In this document: in pieces, positions 1 to 11,017 of the stretch
How positions within the stretch are numbered: position 1 is the first letter of the stretch
Layout: the number at the start of each line of letters is the position of its first letter
Assembly (NCBI GenBank): GCA_024291935.2
Contig: CM044311.1
Coordinates: 17,941,001-18,005,000 of the forward strand
Direction of reading: 5' to 3'
DNA from: Okapia johnstoni
Taxonomy: Eukaryota > Chordata > Mammalia > Artiodactyla > Giraffidae
Length of the DNA stretch: 64,000 bases
Made by a program: the position numbers and the translations under genes
Notes under the pieces: model-generated
What the model was told of the DNA's origin: nothing
The model's database searches: none
What the model saw: the letters and a program-made list of their open reading frames with translations, nothing else

Positions 1-1666
1 TTAAGGAGAGACCCCTCCCCATCTTCACAGATATAGCCTTTTCCACTGGCCCCAAGAGAAACATTTTATCTGAACACAGTAATCCTGTATCAGGTCATTT
101 CTCAACATCCTTGTCATTCACTTAGACAACACCACTGACTAGAAATCAAAGACATTTACACTCAGAAACAAATGTCTTTCCTTTTTCTAATTTCTTTCCA
201 GTATGACTAAAATTATGTCTGTGTCTTTCCTGAAATCCTCTACATCTGAGATCCTCATTCCAGAAAGCAGCTGCTCAAGCAGGAATATACACAATCTCAG
301 GGAATAAATTACAGTATACAAGCAGACTACTTTATAAATATATTCATAAAGCAGAAGCACATCTCTCAAAGAAGCAGCAAAATCTGTAGAGACACAGGTT
401 TGCCAAAAACTTATGCACGCCAGTTAAAATCACCAGAGACTACAGAGTTTCTCAGTTTATAACATCTGCAGTTATGTTTACACACTGAGGAAAAGGGCTA
501 GGAAGAAAGAAAGAGATGTTAAAATGCAGGATAAGAGACCCAAGCAGAAAAAAATTATCTTAGAAGGACTATAAATATGAGATGGAAGTCAGAACACAAG
601 TGGATGGAATAACCTTAGATAGGAAGAGATGCTGGTTAAGCCTTGGGAATAGAGGTCTGGGAAAAGACTCTAAACCAAAACTGAAACCTCTAATATGATC
701 TTGGGATGGATAGGCTAAAACACTAGATTTATTTAATTCATCTTTAGCTCTTAAGCAGTTAGTAAAAAAGCTTCTTTAGTTTCCTAAGTTTGAATTAACC
801 TTATAAAAGAGAGGTATTGTTGCACCCCTGCTTACTTCTCAAATTAAGAAACAAATAGAAAATCTGTGATCCTAGAGAAATGGAAGATGGCAGGCCTTCA
901 GTAAAGTATATAATATCTTGTTCATAATCAAGAGGGGATATGTACAAGAAGCCTGGTATGATAGCTGGATAATTATAGATCTGAATTATAAAAATATAGG
1001 ATCATTCATTCCAGTAGACAGAAGGTACTACTTCCTCCTCATTGGCTTGAATGTCTCATAATGAAGGTAGGTTAGTCATCTGGTCTATGATATGGAACAC
1101 TCAGATGTTGTGAAGCAGGGTCTGTGCATCCACTGAAGCAGAACATCACCATGTCCATCATGTCAAGGCTGCCTGCTCTCAGAATTGTTATAACAGGTGA
1201 TAGTGAAAAGAGAATGAGTTCTGAAATCTTCGGAGCCTAGTATTCTGGATCCTTTGTTTATTAGCAGTGAATTTGACATATCCATAAACTCCTTTAACAT
1301 ATGGTAATAAACGTGGTACTTCACAAGGCTGCCAGCTTTTCTGTCTCTTGTCTTAGTAAGGCAGCACTGGTATGAGTCACTCTAAAAGACAGAACCACAA
1401 AATCAAGGGAAACCATGATCAAAATGTCTGGAAGACCTAGATAGGATATCTTAAGCTTGTCTACGTGGGAGGAAGCACTTGGTTACCACTGGAATTAGAA
1501 ATCAAAAAAAAAGAAAGAAAGAAAGAAATCAGTCAGAAACTGGGACAATGACATAGAACCTCTCACTTGGAGTGCCTCATGACTCAGTTCTTCGCCCTCT
1601 ATTCTATGTATTTTCTCTCCCTGAATGTTTTCATGGAAGTCCTTGACTTTAAATTCCATCTTATTA
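1..1666. other. Upstream intergenic sequence, no gene recognised
   Basis: I see no coding region with protein-family character and no repeat family I can name. The composition is AT-rich with stop codons in all frames. A short (GAAA)n-type simple repeat lies at about 1505-1528. It could hold diverged old repeats that need a profile search. Confidence 0.5.
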
Positions 1667-2100
1667 GTTTCCTGGGGCTACAATAGCCTAGTACCACCAA
1701 CTAGGCCACTTAACAGCAGTTTGTTGTCTCACAGTTCTGGAGGCTAGAAGTTCAAAGTCAGGGTGTCAGCAGGGTCATGTTCCCTCTGAAACCTGTAGGA
1801 GAATCATTTCTTGCCTTGACTCAGCTTCTGATGGTTTGCTGGCCATTCTTGGCTTTCCTTGGTTTACAGCTGCATCACTCCAGTCTCTGCCTTTGTCGTC
1901 CCACGGTCTTCTCTTCTTGTGTGCCTGTATCTCTGAGTCTCTTGTTGGATTTAGGGCCAGACTCACTTCATTATGATATCATCTTAACTTGACTAATTAT
2001 ACCTACAATGACCATATTTCCAAAAAAGTTTACATTCTAAGGTACTGAAGGTTAAAACGTCAAAGTATCTTTTTAAAGGGCACAGTTCAACCTATAACAC
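1667..2100 (-). mobile_element. MLT1-like MaLR LTR (ERVL-MaLR), antisense
   Basis: The stretch opens with TTTCCTGGGGCTACAATAG and ends with TTCAACCTATAACAC. In between it has CTCACAGTTCTGGAGGCTAG and a region reading GACCATATTTCCAAAAAAG. These are the familiar landmarks of the MLT1-type mammalian apparent LTR retrotransposon LTR read in reverse. It is a solitary, diverged, old LTR. Apparent ORFs on both strands here (about 63-71 codons) are chance reading frames within it. The subfamily is not resolved. Confidence 0.7.
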
Positions 2101-2239
2101 CACCAATATACATGTGATTCTCAAATTCATTGCTTTAATATTGACCCTGAGCAATCTCTCAGTTGCCTACTTGGTATTTCCATTTGGATATCTAAATAAG
2201 TATCTAACATAGGCAAACTTTATCAACTGTCCCAATGCC

Positions 2240-2690
2240 CCCTGTCCCAGCTCTAAACCTTTCCTTTCTCAGTCGTCTTCATCTCAATGAATGGGGCTAA
2301 CATCTACCTCATTGTTCAATATAAAAATCTAAAAGTCATCTCTTGTTCTTTCCTTACCCTCACCTTTTACATGTGTCCTATAAACAGTTCTTTTTCACTC
2401 TTTAACCTCCATGATGGAAGCAGTGTCATCCATTTCTCTTATCTATTCTGCTAGCACACAGGTCCAAATTACCATGAAATACAAATCTATTCTCCAAAAT
2501 TGTCTCCTTATATCATTGTTTTTTAGAATTCATTTTCTATACTACCAATCAGAGTATTTTATAAAAAGGTAAATCAAATCATGACAACTCTCTTCTTGAA
2601 ATTCTCAAAGTCTTCCTGCCATATTTAGAACTACTTTGAACTCGCTCTGGTCTACCAGGACTAACAAGTCTTGAGTCCAATACTATCTTC
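2240..2690 (+). mobile_element. Possible ancient LINE (L2/CR1-like) fragment
   Basis: The order of short matches (a Leu-Gly-Val-Ile-like region at about 2320, a codon-like region near 2440-2470, and AATCAAATCATGACAACTCTC near 2573) recalls the C-terminal reverse-transcriptase region of an old mammalian LINE. Divergence is high and the reading frame is destroyed. It is assigned from remembered consensus similarity only, so the family call is weak. Confidence 0.3.
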
Positions 2691-3023
2691 TCATACCACT
2701 AGCCACTTTCTTGGTTCACTCATGCTTGGGGGTCATTTATTCCAGAAACTCTCTTGTTCAAATTGTCCAGGGCCCAAATATGGGTAGGTGGGAATGAGGA
2801 TGGGCATGGTGGTTGGAGGGAGTGAAGCAGGAGGGAGAAGAGATGGAAAGTGTAGTAACTGGCATTTCATGGTTGCAGAAGAGACAGGGAGTCTAACCAG
2901 TTTTAAACTTTAAACCAGTTCTTCTTGTTTCATTCTTCTCCCTACTGCTACTTTCCAAGTTACCTGATACTTCCAAGTTCTGAGCATTGAAATTGGATTA
3001 TCTTTTGCTGATGCTTAAGCTCT
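2691..3023. other. No feature recognised
   Basis: The stretch contains a G-rich purine run at about 2785-2850. No gene and no confidently named repeat are seen. Confidence 0.4.
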
Positions 3024-3267
3024 TGCCTGGAAAATCCCATGGACAGAGGAGCCTGGTAGACTTCAGTCCATGAGGTCACTAAGAGCTGGACACGACTGAG
3101 CGACTTCACTTTCACTTTTCACTTTCATGGTTTGGAGAAGGAAATGGCAACCCACTCCAGTGTTTTTGCCTGGAGAATCCCAGGTATGGTGGAGCCTGGT
3201 GGGCTGCCATCTATGGGGTCGCACAGAGTTGGACATGACTGAAGTGACTTAGCAGCAGCAGCAGTAA
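3024..3267 (+). mobile_element. BOV-A2 SINE (dimeric)
   Basis: Two BovA-type units lie in tandem. The first ends GAGCGACTTCACTTTCAC and the second starts GGAGAAGGAAATGGCAACCC. The copy ends in the (AGC)n tail typical of BOV-A2 (AGCAGCAGCAGCAG near 3252-3266). The start is truncated relative to the copies at 17341 and 28243. It is a non-autonomous element mobilised by BovB. Confidence 0.88.
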
Positions 3268-3604
3268 GCTGAGGTATCTTTTCCCTTTACCAGGCCAGGT
3301 ACTTCTCCTCAACTGACTTTCTGGCTTCCAAAATTCATAGCCATCTCTTGCCCACATGAGTCTTGTCTCTTATTCTCTTTGACCTTATGAACTGGTATAC
3401 TTTTAATTCTTCTTTAGTGAAGTTTGAGAGAGAGGGTACATACATGCATGTAATCAATCTACCTGGTTAATGGGAAGTATCCTTAATGGTGACTTCTCTA
3501 TTTCAACTCTTCTATTAAGTGACAGAAAACCCTTCAATTTTGGGACAAAGTAAACAAGTAAACACTATATCATCTAAATAAGATAAATGAATGAGATGAT
3601 CATT
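3268..3604. other. No feature recognised
   Basis: AT-rich unique-looking sequence. No gene or nameable repeat is seen. Confidence 0.4.
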
Positions 3605-3826
3605 TACAGCAATGTTTCTCAACCTCAGCACTGTTCTTGTTTGGGAATATATAACTCTTTCTTGTGGGGAGCTTTACTGTGCATTGGTAGGATGTTTACA
3701 GCATCCCTGGTCACTACCCACCCTCCCAGTCATGACAACAAAATGTCTCCAGAGTTATCAGATGTCTTCTGTTGTGAAAGGAAATAGGGGAGATTTTTCC
3801 CAGTTGAGAACCTCTTATTTAGAGAT
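3605..3826 (+). mobile_element. MER20-like hAT-Charlie DNA transposon
   Basis: The copy begins AGCAATGTTTCTCAACCTCAG and ends CCAGTTGAGAACCTCT, which are the inverted-repeat ends of MER20. Internal landmarks in the right order are GGGGAGCTTTACTGTGCATT, AGGATGTTTACAGCATCCC and AATGTCTCCAGAGTTATC. The length of about 220 bp matches a complete MER20. It is non-autonomous and encodes nothing, and the two overlapping ORFs of about 70 codons here are incidental. Confidence 0.75.
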
Positions 3827-4015
3827 AAATTAAACTACTATTACCAGGGTAAGGAAGAGGGGGGTGAAGTACAAGAAAGATACCCTATTCTTTAATTTAA
3901 GACACCAAAAACTTGGAAAACGTTACAGAGAGACATATCCCAATATTTTGACCCTGTCAAAAATTACAAACTTTCACCTATAAAATAAATAAGCCTTGCT
4001 GATGCCATATACAGG

Positions 4016-4224
4016 GGCTTCCCTGGTGGCTCATTGGTAAAGAACCCACCTGCCAGTGCAGGAGACATGGGTTAAATCTCTGGGTTGGGAAGATCCCCTG
4101 GAGAAGGAAATGCCAAGCCATTCCAGTATTCCTGCCTGTGAAATCCCATGGGCAAGAAGCCTGCCAGTCTACAGTCCATGGGGTTGCAAAGAGTAGGACA
4201 TGATTTAATGACTAAACAACAATG
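4016..4224 (+). mobile_element. Bov-tA SINE
   Basis: The start GGCTTCCCTGGTGGCTCA and the middle GAAGATCCCCTGGAGAAGG are diagnostic of the tRNA-derived head plus BovA body. The flanks at 4002-4014 (TGCCATATACAG) and about 4223-4235 (TGCCACCTACAG) look like a target-site duplication with two mismatches. Confidence 0.88.
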
Positions 4225-4227
4225 CCA

Positions 4228-4466
4228 CCTACAGAATGATGACTATAGTTAATAATACTTATTGCATATCTGAAAGTTGCTAGAAAAGTGAATCTTAAAA
4301 GTTCCCATCACAAGCAAAACATGTTTGTAATTATGTAGGGTGATAGACGTCACTTGATTTATTGTGGTGATCATTTTCCAAGGTACACGAACACCGAATT
4401 ATTATGCTATACACTTGAAACTAACGTGATGTTACATGTTAATCACACTTCAATTAAAAAAATACT
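4228..4466 (+). mobile_element. Old L1 3' end
   Basis: Landmarks GACTATAGTTAATAATAC, TCTTAAAAGTTCCCATCACA, TTGTGGTGATCATTTTCC and TACACTTGAAACTAACGTGA end in TTAATCACACTTCAATTAAA. That order is the 3' untranslated end of an older placental L1. The copy ends with an A-rich tail near 4456-4466. Confidence 0.65.
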
Positions 4467-4800
4467 TTTCAGTACCATTTTTCTAGATTTTCAGGGCAGG
4501 AATAGAGACACAGACATGGAGAATGGACATGTGGACCCAGAGGTGGGGAAGGGAAGTGTGGAACGAATTGAGAGGGTAGCACTGACATATATACCATGTG
4601 TAAAATAGATAGCTAGTGGGAAGCTACTGTATAACACAGGGAGCTCAGCTCTGCTCTGTGATGACCTTGGTGGGTGGGTTGTGGGGAGAGAGTGAGACTC
4701 AAGGGGTAAGGGATATATATATACATATAACTGATTCGTGCAATTATACAGCAGAAACTAACATAACATTGTAAAGCAATTATACTCCAATTTGAAAAAA
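4467..4800 (+). mobile_element. L1 (ruminant type) 3' UTR fragment with small 5' inversion
   Basis: From about 4495 the sequence reads in + sense as the ruminant L1 3' UTR (AATAGAGACACAGACATGGA, TAACACAGGGAGCTCAGCTC, ACATTGTAAAGCAATTATAC). The first about 28 bp (CAGTACCATTTTTCTAGAT) matches the same L1 in the opposite sense, as in the - strand L1 near 40050. A short inverted 5' piece of this kind suggests twin-primed reverse transcription. Confidence 0.75.
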
Positions 4801-5386
4801 TACTTTTGACCCTAAATTATACTATGCTCTCAGTAAAACCAAATCAGACTTCAGGAGAGTTGAGAAATGGAAGGAGCCAAGGAGGCTCTGAGGAACTCAG
4901 TGGTAAAAGCCCTTGATCTTCACACAAGTATTTCACTATTTACAGCATTCACTGTCTCTCTAGCAATCACATTATACCTGTCATTATCAATTTATACTTA
5001 TTGCATATTTTTTTTGCAAATATCTATATCTCACCCACAACATGTCAGGGATCACTGGGGACATGGCACATACAATAGCGTATGTGATATTTAGAGTCTT
5101 TACCTTCATGGCATTTGCAGTCACATGGAGTAGTTGACAGAAAACAGTAAGTCAATCAATAAATAAGTTAACTTTTGGTGGTGAAATGTGTTAGAAATGA
5201 ATGGTGGGGTGGGAGGAAGAAGCACAGAAGGCAAGATTTCACTGGCAAGTCAGAGAAATTCCACTGTAGAGATGACCCTGACTCAAAACCCAAAAGATAA
5301 TTTGACATTAAACCTAAGCTAAGGTTAAAGTTTTCTCATATGAAGTTCTGAAAAGATAGCTCAAAGAGAAGAAAAGAACCAGCACC
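4801..5386. other. No feature recognised
   Basis: No gene or confidently named repeat. A 75-codon frame at 4867-5094 has no family resemblance and looks incidental. Confidence 0.4.
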
Positions 5387-5419
<33 letters not shown>

Positions 5420-5437
5420 CGCGCGTGCGTGTGCACA
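5387..5437. repeat. (GT)n(GC)n alternating purine-pyrimidine tract
   Basis: About 12 GT units (5387-5410) are followed by about 7 GC units and a mixed GTGCGTGTGCACAC end. Strict purine-pyrimidine alternation runs for about 51 bp, a composition known to favour left-handed Z-DNA. The tract abuts the tail end of the antisense Bov-tA that follows. Confidence 0.95.
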
Positions 5438-5645
5438 CTCAGTCATGTATGACTCTTTGTGCTCCCATGAACTATCACTCACCAGGCTCCTCTGTCCCTG
5501 GGATTTCCCAGGTAAGAATACTGGAGTTGGTTGCCAACTCTTCCTCCAGGAGATTTTCCCACCTCAGGGATAAAACCTGCATCTCTGGGATCTCCTGCAC
5601 TGGTGGGTGGAGTGACTCTTTACCACTGAGCCACCAGGAAAGGTC
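5438..5645 (-). mobile_element. Bov-tA SINE, antisense
   Basis: CTCAGTCATGTATGACTC, CAGGCTCCTCTGTCCCTGGG and the terminal CCACTGAGCCACCAGGAAAG are the reverse complement of Bov-tA. The SINE tail points left, into the GT/GC microsatellite, so the microsatellite probably grew from the tail. Confidence 0.85.
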
Positions 5646-5660
5646 TGTGTTTCTCTGTGC

Positions 5661-6243
5661 TATGGTCTAAGTGATTGTGTTCCCCAAAATTTTCTATGTT
5701 GAAATCCTAATCCCTAAAAGAAATGGTACTAGGAGGTGGAGTCTCTGGGAGGTGATTAGGTCATCTGGATGGAGCCTTCATGACTGGAATTAGTGCCCTC
5801 ATAAAAGAGACTCCATGTACAAGGAACGTCATATAATATTTATCCATGCCTTGGCTATTATAAATAGTGCTGGCCATATATGCAGAACCTAAAAAGAAAT
5901 GGTACAAATGAACTTATTTACAAAACAGAGACTCACAGACTTAGAGAACAAACTATGGCTGCCAAGGTGAAGGATGAGGGGAAGGGATAGTTAGGGAGTT
6001 TGGGATGAACATGTGCATACTGCTATATTTTAAACTGATAATCAACAAGGACCTACTGTATAACACATGGAACTCTGCTCAATGTTGAGGCAGCCTGGAT
6101 GGGAAGGGAGTTTGGGGGAGAACTATATGTAGGGCTGTCTTTGACTTCCCAGCCTCCAGGACCCTAAGAAATAAATTTCTGTTTTTAAGAAACCACTCAG
6201 CCTATCGTATTTTTGTTATAGCATTCTGAACAGACTAAGACAG
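5661..6243 (+). mobile_element. MaLR-type LTR (MLT1/MST-like), interrupted by L1
   Basis: The left part has GTTGAAATCCTAATCCCTAA and GGAGGTGATTAGGTCATCTG. The right part has CCTCCAGGACCCTAAGAAAT, AAATTTCTGTTTTTAAGAAA and ends CTGAACAGACTAAGACAG. These are 5' and 3' parts of one MaLR LTR in + sense, including the AATAAA polyadenylation region near 6169. The two halves are separated by an L1 fragment at about 5822-6132. Confidence 0.65.
5822..6132 (+). mobile_element. L1 3' fragment inserted in the MaLR LTR
   Basis: CAGAGACTCACAGACTTAGA, AGGGATAGTTAGGGAGTTTG, CTACTGTATAACACATGG and GGGAGTTTGGGGGAGAA follow the 3' UTR of the ruminant L1 in + sense. The first about 50 bp (TTGGCTATTATAAATAGTGC) matches L1 ORF2 in the opposite sense, again a 5' inversion. 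The ends within the LTR are approximate. Confidence 0.7.
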
Positions 6244-9200
6244 TATGCACACACCTGTACAATTAAGTTTGCTTTTTCTCTACCTCCTTCCTCCTGTTTA
6301 TTCATAGTTGTTCCTCCCTTGCTAACTTAGGCCAGTAAGTGGTTCATTCTACTCATCTGCTGTCTCCGAGCATCACCCTCCTCCATTTTCAGCTCCCACT
6401 ATTACCTGTCTCATTATTTTGGTATTTCCTAATTTGAATTCATCTAGTGGACTAAAATTACCTTTCGATTCCAAGTAATGCCATACACTGCTTGCTAATG
6501 TATGGATTCACTACTTTTGGTTCAGATGCCTTTCCTTAATCCAATCAAAAAGTCTATGGTGGGTAAAGGTCAGTTAGTACTGAAATACTTGCCTGCAGTT
6601 TCCCTTGAGCAGTATTGCAGTTAAATCAGTTTCTCTTTAAAGAGTCTGTGGGCTGGCAAGCTTCCTGACTGACATATCTCCCCAAATCACCAGGTAAATC
6701 ACTCTTTGGTATGTACTCAAGGTCATTCTATCCTTCAGCTCTGCTATCATCCATGTTCCATTTATAATTTATCATCTGGAGAAATCCCTGGAAGATATCA
6801 GAAAAATCATCCTAGCAGTAACAGAGGTTAAAAGCAAATAGATAAGTATATCTCTCCCTCACAAGAGTGTAAGATTAAAATTGATTTTCCCCAGACACAG
6901 AAATGAACTTGTGTTTTATATTTGTTAATTGACATTTTCTGATATGAATCAAATGACTGAACAGCCATGTGAGCCAAATCATGTTTAAAGCTTTGGATAA
7001 AATAGCCATGAATGGAACAGATGTTGCTCCTACCTTTGAGAGCTTACACTCTAGTGGGGCCGTACAGTGGATATTTACCGTACCTCTCTGACTGTCCAGC
7101 ACTCTCTTAGCACTTCTCCAGTGTTTTGCAAATTTTCCACCTAAGCAAACCTACCTCCTCAAGGAAGGTCTCCCAAACTCAATATTCTAGTCTCTCTTGC
7201 AATGAAATCACAGGCCTATGACTATAGCTCTGCTGATCCCATACACTGTTGATATTAAATACAAAAGAAAATGCCATGAAGATGAAGTCAAACACAGAAC
7301 TTACTTTTTCTGAGGGTGGCATAAACCTTGCAAAGTCATCCAGGCCAGAAAAGGATCATTAATATAATATTTGGTGCCCAAGGTGTAGAGTCAGTTAAGC
7401 AACCTCATGGTATCATTCAGGTATATTCTACATTTGTGAGATCCTATATGGTAGATAATAGCCATATGTATCTATTGGACCCTTGTGCTGTGGCTAAGTG
7501 CAACTGATAAACTACATTTTTTAATTAAAATTTCCAAACAGCCGTTTAATTCCATTATTGGAAAACTTTTAAGTATATTTGGAACAACTTTGTTACGTGT
7601 ATTTAGTTTTTCAACTGGAAATTTTATGAAGTAAAAAATCAGGTCAGGTTTTCTGATGGAAAGTTAGTACACAAATCTAGATGGATTGTTATATGAAATA
7701 CACACAGGATTTTGAAGACTTCAAATAAATAGTAATGTAAAATATCTCATTGATGATATCTTCATTACATGTTCTAATTATATTTTAGAGTGATCAAGGT
7801 AAATACAATATATCCTTAAATTAATTTCACTTCTTTCATTGTACTTTCTAAATGTGGCTATGGAAAATTTTACATATGTGGCTCATGTTATATTTTTATT
7901 GGACAGCAATTTTCTAGACCAGTGGTCCTCAAATTTTAATATGCATCCAAATTAACTCAAAGGCACGTTAATTAGTGTTTTAATTGACAGGAACAGAGGG
8001 TGAATCAAGGAAGGAGTCTGAAGAAGTAACCTTTCAGGTGAGGTCTGAAGGTGAAGACTTGAGGACAAACCTGCTACAGAGTGAGGGACTAGAGTGAGTT
8101 AGTATTCTGATTCAAGAAACTGACTGGTACTTCTGGGAAGATCCGAGAGGCTCTTCTGCAAATCACAGTGAGAAAGAATGAAAAGGTGGTAAGAATGGTA
8201 AGAAGTGAGAAAGGCAGATGGGGACCAACTGGTGTGTGGTTCTGCAGGTCTTGGTAAGGAATCTGAATTTTACTCAAAGTGCAAAGGAAACAGATGAAAT
8301 ACTTTCAGGGGGATCTGATACAATTTCTAAAAGATTACTCAGGCCAATGTCTGGAAAACTGATTGAATATGAGTCAAGTGGAAATAAAGAGACCAGTACG
8401 AAGGCTATGAGAACAATAAGGCGAGGTCTAAGTGAAATACGCTAAAATCAGCTAATGGAATTCTGAATAGTTACTGACAACAGTGATGATGAAGACTGTA
8501 CAAATCCAAAAAAGTTTAGGATACAATATTAACTGAAAAGAGAATATAACATTGAACAGATGTTATGTTTCACCTATGTGAGGTTTTGCATGCATACAAA
8601 GACTTACATGAGACTACACCACAACTACCTCAAAAAAGAAAAATAAACATTGGAAATACGGATAATGTTTTTCTTTTTTATTGATATTTTCCTCCAAAAT
8701 TTTAAAATAATGTAATATTATTTTACAACATAAATTGGGAAATTTTCTTTAGTTAATTGAAAGATTTCTCTTGCTTTTTCTCTTAGTAGGGTGACATATT
8801 TTTATCAGCCCAGAAGATAAAATTGTTGACAATATAAGTCACATTGGCATTTGTGTTTATCACTGAAGAGTGAGTTTCAGTTTATTTTTTTTAATACAGA
8901 GAGTCATTCTATTAGTTTTCCTACATCATTCTTTGCATTACAAGCACAAAAAAAGATATCTGTTTGAAGAATTTCTAATTATGTTAAAATAAATGCATCA
9001 GATCTCCAACTGGAAAACAATGGTAGCTATCTGATTTCAAACCTCCCCGTATAATATTTCAGCAACAAAAGAATATACCTTCCAAATACTTATGACTTGT
9101 GTAGTTAAATGCTTAATGATTTTTGCAAGCTGATTCTATATCCTGTTACCCTTTATCCTACAAAAAGAGCTCTAAATGTATAGAAACTATACAAGTATTA

Positions 9201-9572
9201 TCATTGAAAGTGAATTTCTCTATAACCTTGGAATAGGAAAAAGGCTTTCTAATGATGACTCCCAAATCCAGATACCCACTATCTGAAATCTATCTTCTTC
9301 ATTGATGTTTTATTGTCTCTCTCCCTCAACTAGAAGGTAAACTCCATAAGATCAGCTGGACTCTCACTCGTTTTCTTCATTATTAACTACTGGTTTATAG
9401 TAGATGTTCAATAAATGTCTGATGAGGAAAGGGAAAAAAATTCAAAAATTACCAAAAAATAAAATTTAAAAATCTGACTTCTGACAAATTAAAATCATTT
9501 GCACAGCATAAGCACATAGCAAAATCAGAAGGGAAATGAAAAACTGGGAGGAAATATATATATCACTTTTTT
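6244..9572. other. Unassigned intergenic stretch
   Basis: No gene is seen; all frames are short. At about 7915-7990 there are a few MER5-like words (CCAGTGGTCCTCAAATTTTA). At about 8217-8445 the words AAGGAATCTGAATTTTACTC and GAGACCAGTACGAAGGCTAT recall a common ancient interspersed repeat whose name I cannot give with confidence. A related weak copy may lie near 26960-27170. Confidence 0.4.
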
Positions 9573-10438
9573 GAAAAAGCTGGCTTAAACCTCAACATTC
9601 AAAAAACCTAGATCATGGCATCTGAGCCCATCATTTCATTGCAAATAGATGAGGAAAAAGTGGAAGCAGTGACATATTTTTTTCTTGGTCTCCAAAGTCA
9701 CTGCAGATGGTGACTACAGCCATGAAATTAAAAGACGCTTGCTCCTTGGAAGGAAAGCTATGACAAACCTAGACAGCATATTAGAAAGCAGAGACATCAC
9801 TTTGCTGACAAAGGTCATACAGTCAAAGCTACAGTTTTTCCAGTGAAAAGTGAAAGTGTAAGTGGCCAGCAGTGTCCAACTCTTTGTGACCCCATGGATT
9901 GCAGCACACCAGGCTCCTCTGTTCATGGAATTCTCCAGGCAAGATTACTGGGGTATAGCCATTCCCTTTTCCAGGGAATCTCCCTGACCCAAGGAATAAA
10001 CCCGGGTCTCCTGCATTGCAGGAGAATTCTTTACTGTCTGAACCACCAGGGAAGCCCAGGGGTTTTTCCAATAGTCATGTATGGATGTGAGAGTTGGACC
10101 GTAAATAAGGAAGACAGCTGAGTGCCAAAGAATTGATGTTTTTGCATTGTGGTGTTGGAGAAGACTCTTGAGAGTCCTTTGGACTGCAAGGAGATCAAAC
10201 CAGTCAATCCCAAAGGAAATCAACCCTGAATATTCATTGGAAGGACTGATGCTGAAACCGAAGCTCCAAAACTTTGACCACCTAATGTGAAGAGCCAATT
10301 CATTGAAAAAGACCTTGATGCTGGGAAAGACCGAGGGCAGGAGGAGAAGGGGGCAACAGAGGATGAGATGGTTAGATAGCATCACTGATTCAATGTACAT
10401 GATTTTGAGCAAACTCTGGGAGACAGTAAAGGACAGAG
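9573..10438 (+). mobile_element. BovB LINE 3' portion (left half of a split copy)
   Basis: Starting near AAAAAGCTGGCTTAAACCTC the sequence follows the 3' part of the BovB (RTE-clade) ORF: ATCATGGCATCTGAGCCCAT, GTCACTGCAGATGGTGACTA, GTATGGATGTGAGAGTTGGA and GTGGTGTTGGAGAAGACTCT. It is 5' truncated and full of stops. It breaks off at GGACAGAG exactly where the provirus begins and resumes at 19810. A Bov-tA SINE sits inside at about 9845-10058. Confidence 0.9.
9845..10058 (-). mobile_element. Bov-tA SINE inside BovB, antisense
   Basis: AGTGTCCAACTCTTTGTGAC through GTCTGAACCACCAGGGAAGC is reverse-complement Bov-tA. The BovB sequence GTTTTTCCA occurs on both sides (about 9833-9841 and 10062-10070), consistent with a target-site duplication. 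The SINE therefore post-dates this BovB copy. Confidence 0.85.
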
Positions 10439-10839
10439 TGTAAGATACAGTTCAGGTCGAGGCAGAAAAGAAGGAGAGATGATCTCAACGGAGGTAGGTT
10501 ACCTTTGTTTAGGCAAGGAAGGGGGACAGTCGGCCTAACCACCAGTCTGAGCGCGAGAGGGATCAGGGAGGCTTCATATTGAAAGGGAGGTTTGTGGAAG
10601 CGATAAGGGAAACGTTAGTCAGGCGGGACATTTTGGGTAATCTTTAGTTGAGATGGCATTTGTAGTTGAACAGGGGGTGGGAGGTTTCTGAGCAGGGAGG
10701 GATTAGTCCCAGGTAGATGCAACTGGTCCAGAGCATCAGGGCAGGACTTAAAGTTCGGTTTTGTTTTCCCTGAAGTTAGATGATTCACCAAGGGCCTTTG
10801 AGACTGTTGTTTTCTTTTCTAGGCCCCAAGACCCCTTCA
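10439..10839 (-). repeat. 3' LTR of the provirus
   Basis: It aligns along its length with 19360-19804 (shared words CAAAGGCCCTTGGTGAATC-like end, CATATTGAAAGGGAGGTTTG, TTTTGGGTAATCTTTAGTTG). By eye the two differ at very roughly 9 percent of aligned positions. It lacks a block of about 45-50 bp present in the 5' LTR near 19590-19640. The outer edge is set by the TG end and the CAGAG duplication. The inner edge is set by CCCCTTCA at 10839. Confidence 0.85.
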
Positions 10840-11017
10840 TTCCAGACCCTGAAGCCATAAAAAATGGGAAAAAGAGCACCCTATCTCTCTGGCTACTTCC
10901 TGCTGGGTAGGGGTGATGGTTCTGGGTCTGGAATGGAGGATTGTCCTAGGGCCCAGGGTCTCCTTTTCCTGAGGTCAGGGTGAGGCTCGTGAGAAGAAGG
11001 ATGGTCTTGACCTGTTC
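10840..11017 (-). other. Region between env and 3' LTR
   Basis: It should contain the polypurine tract that primes plus-strand DNA synthesis. On the - strand the bases just before the LTR read GGGTCTGGAA, which is a poor tract. An A/T-rich run lies about 20 bp further in. The tract is either eroded or not recognisable by eye. Confidence 0.4.
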
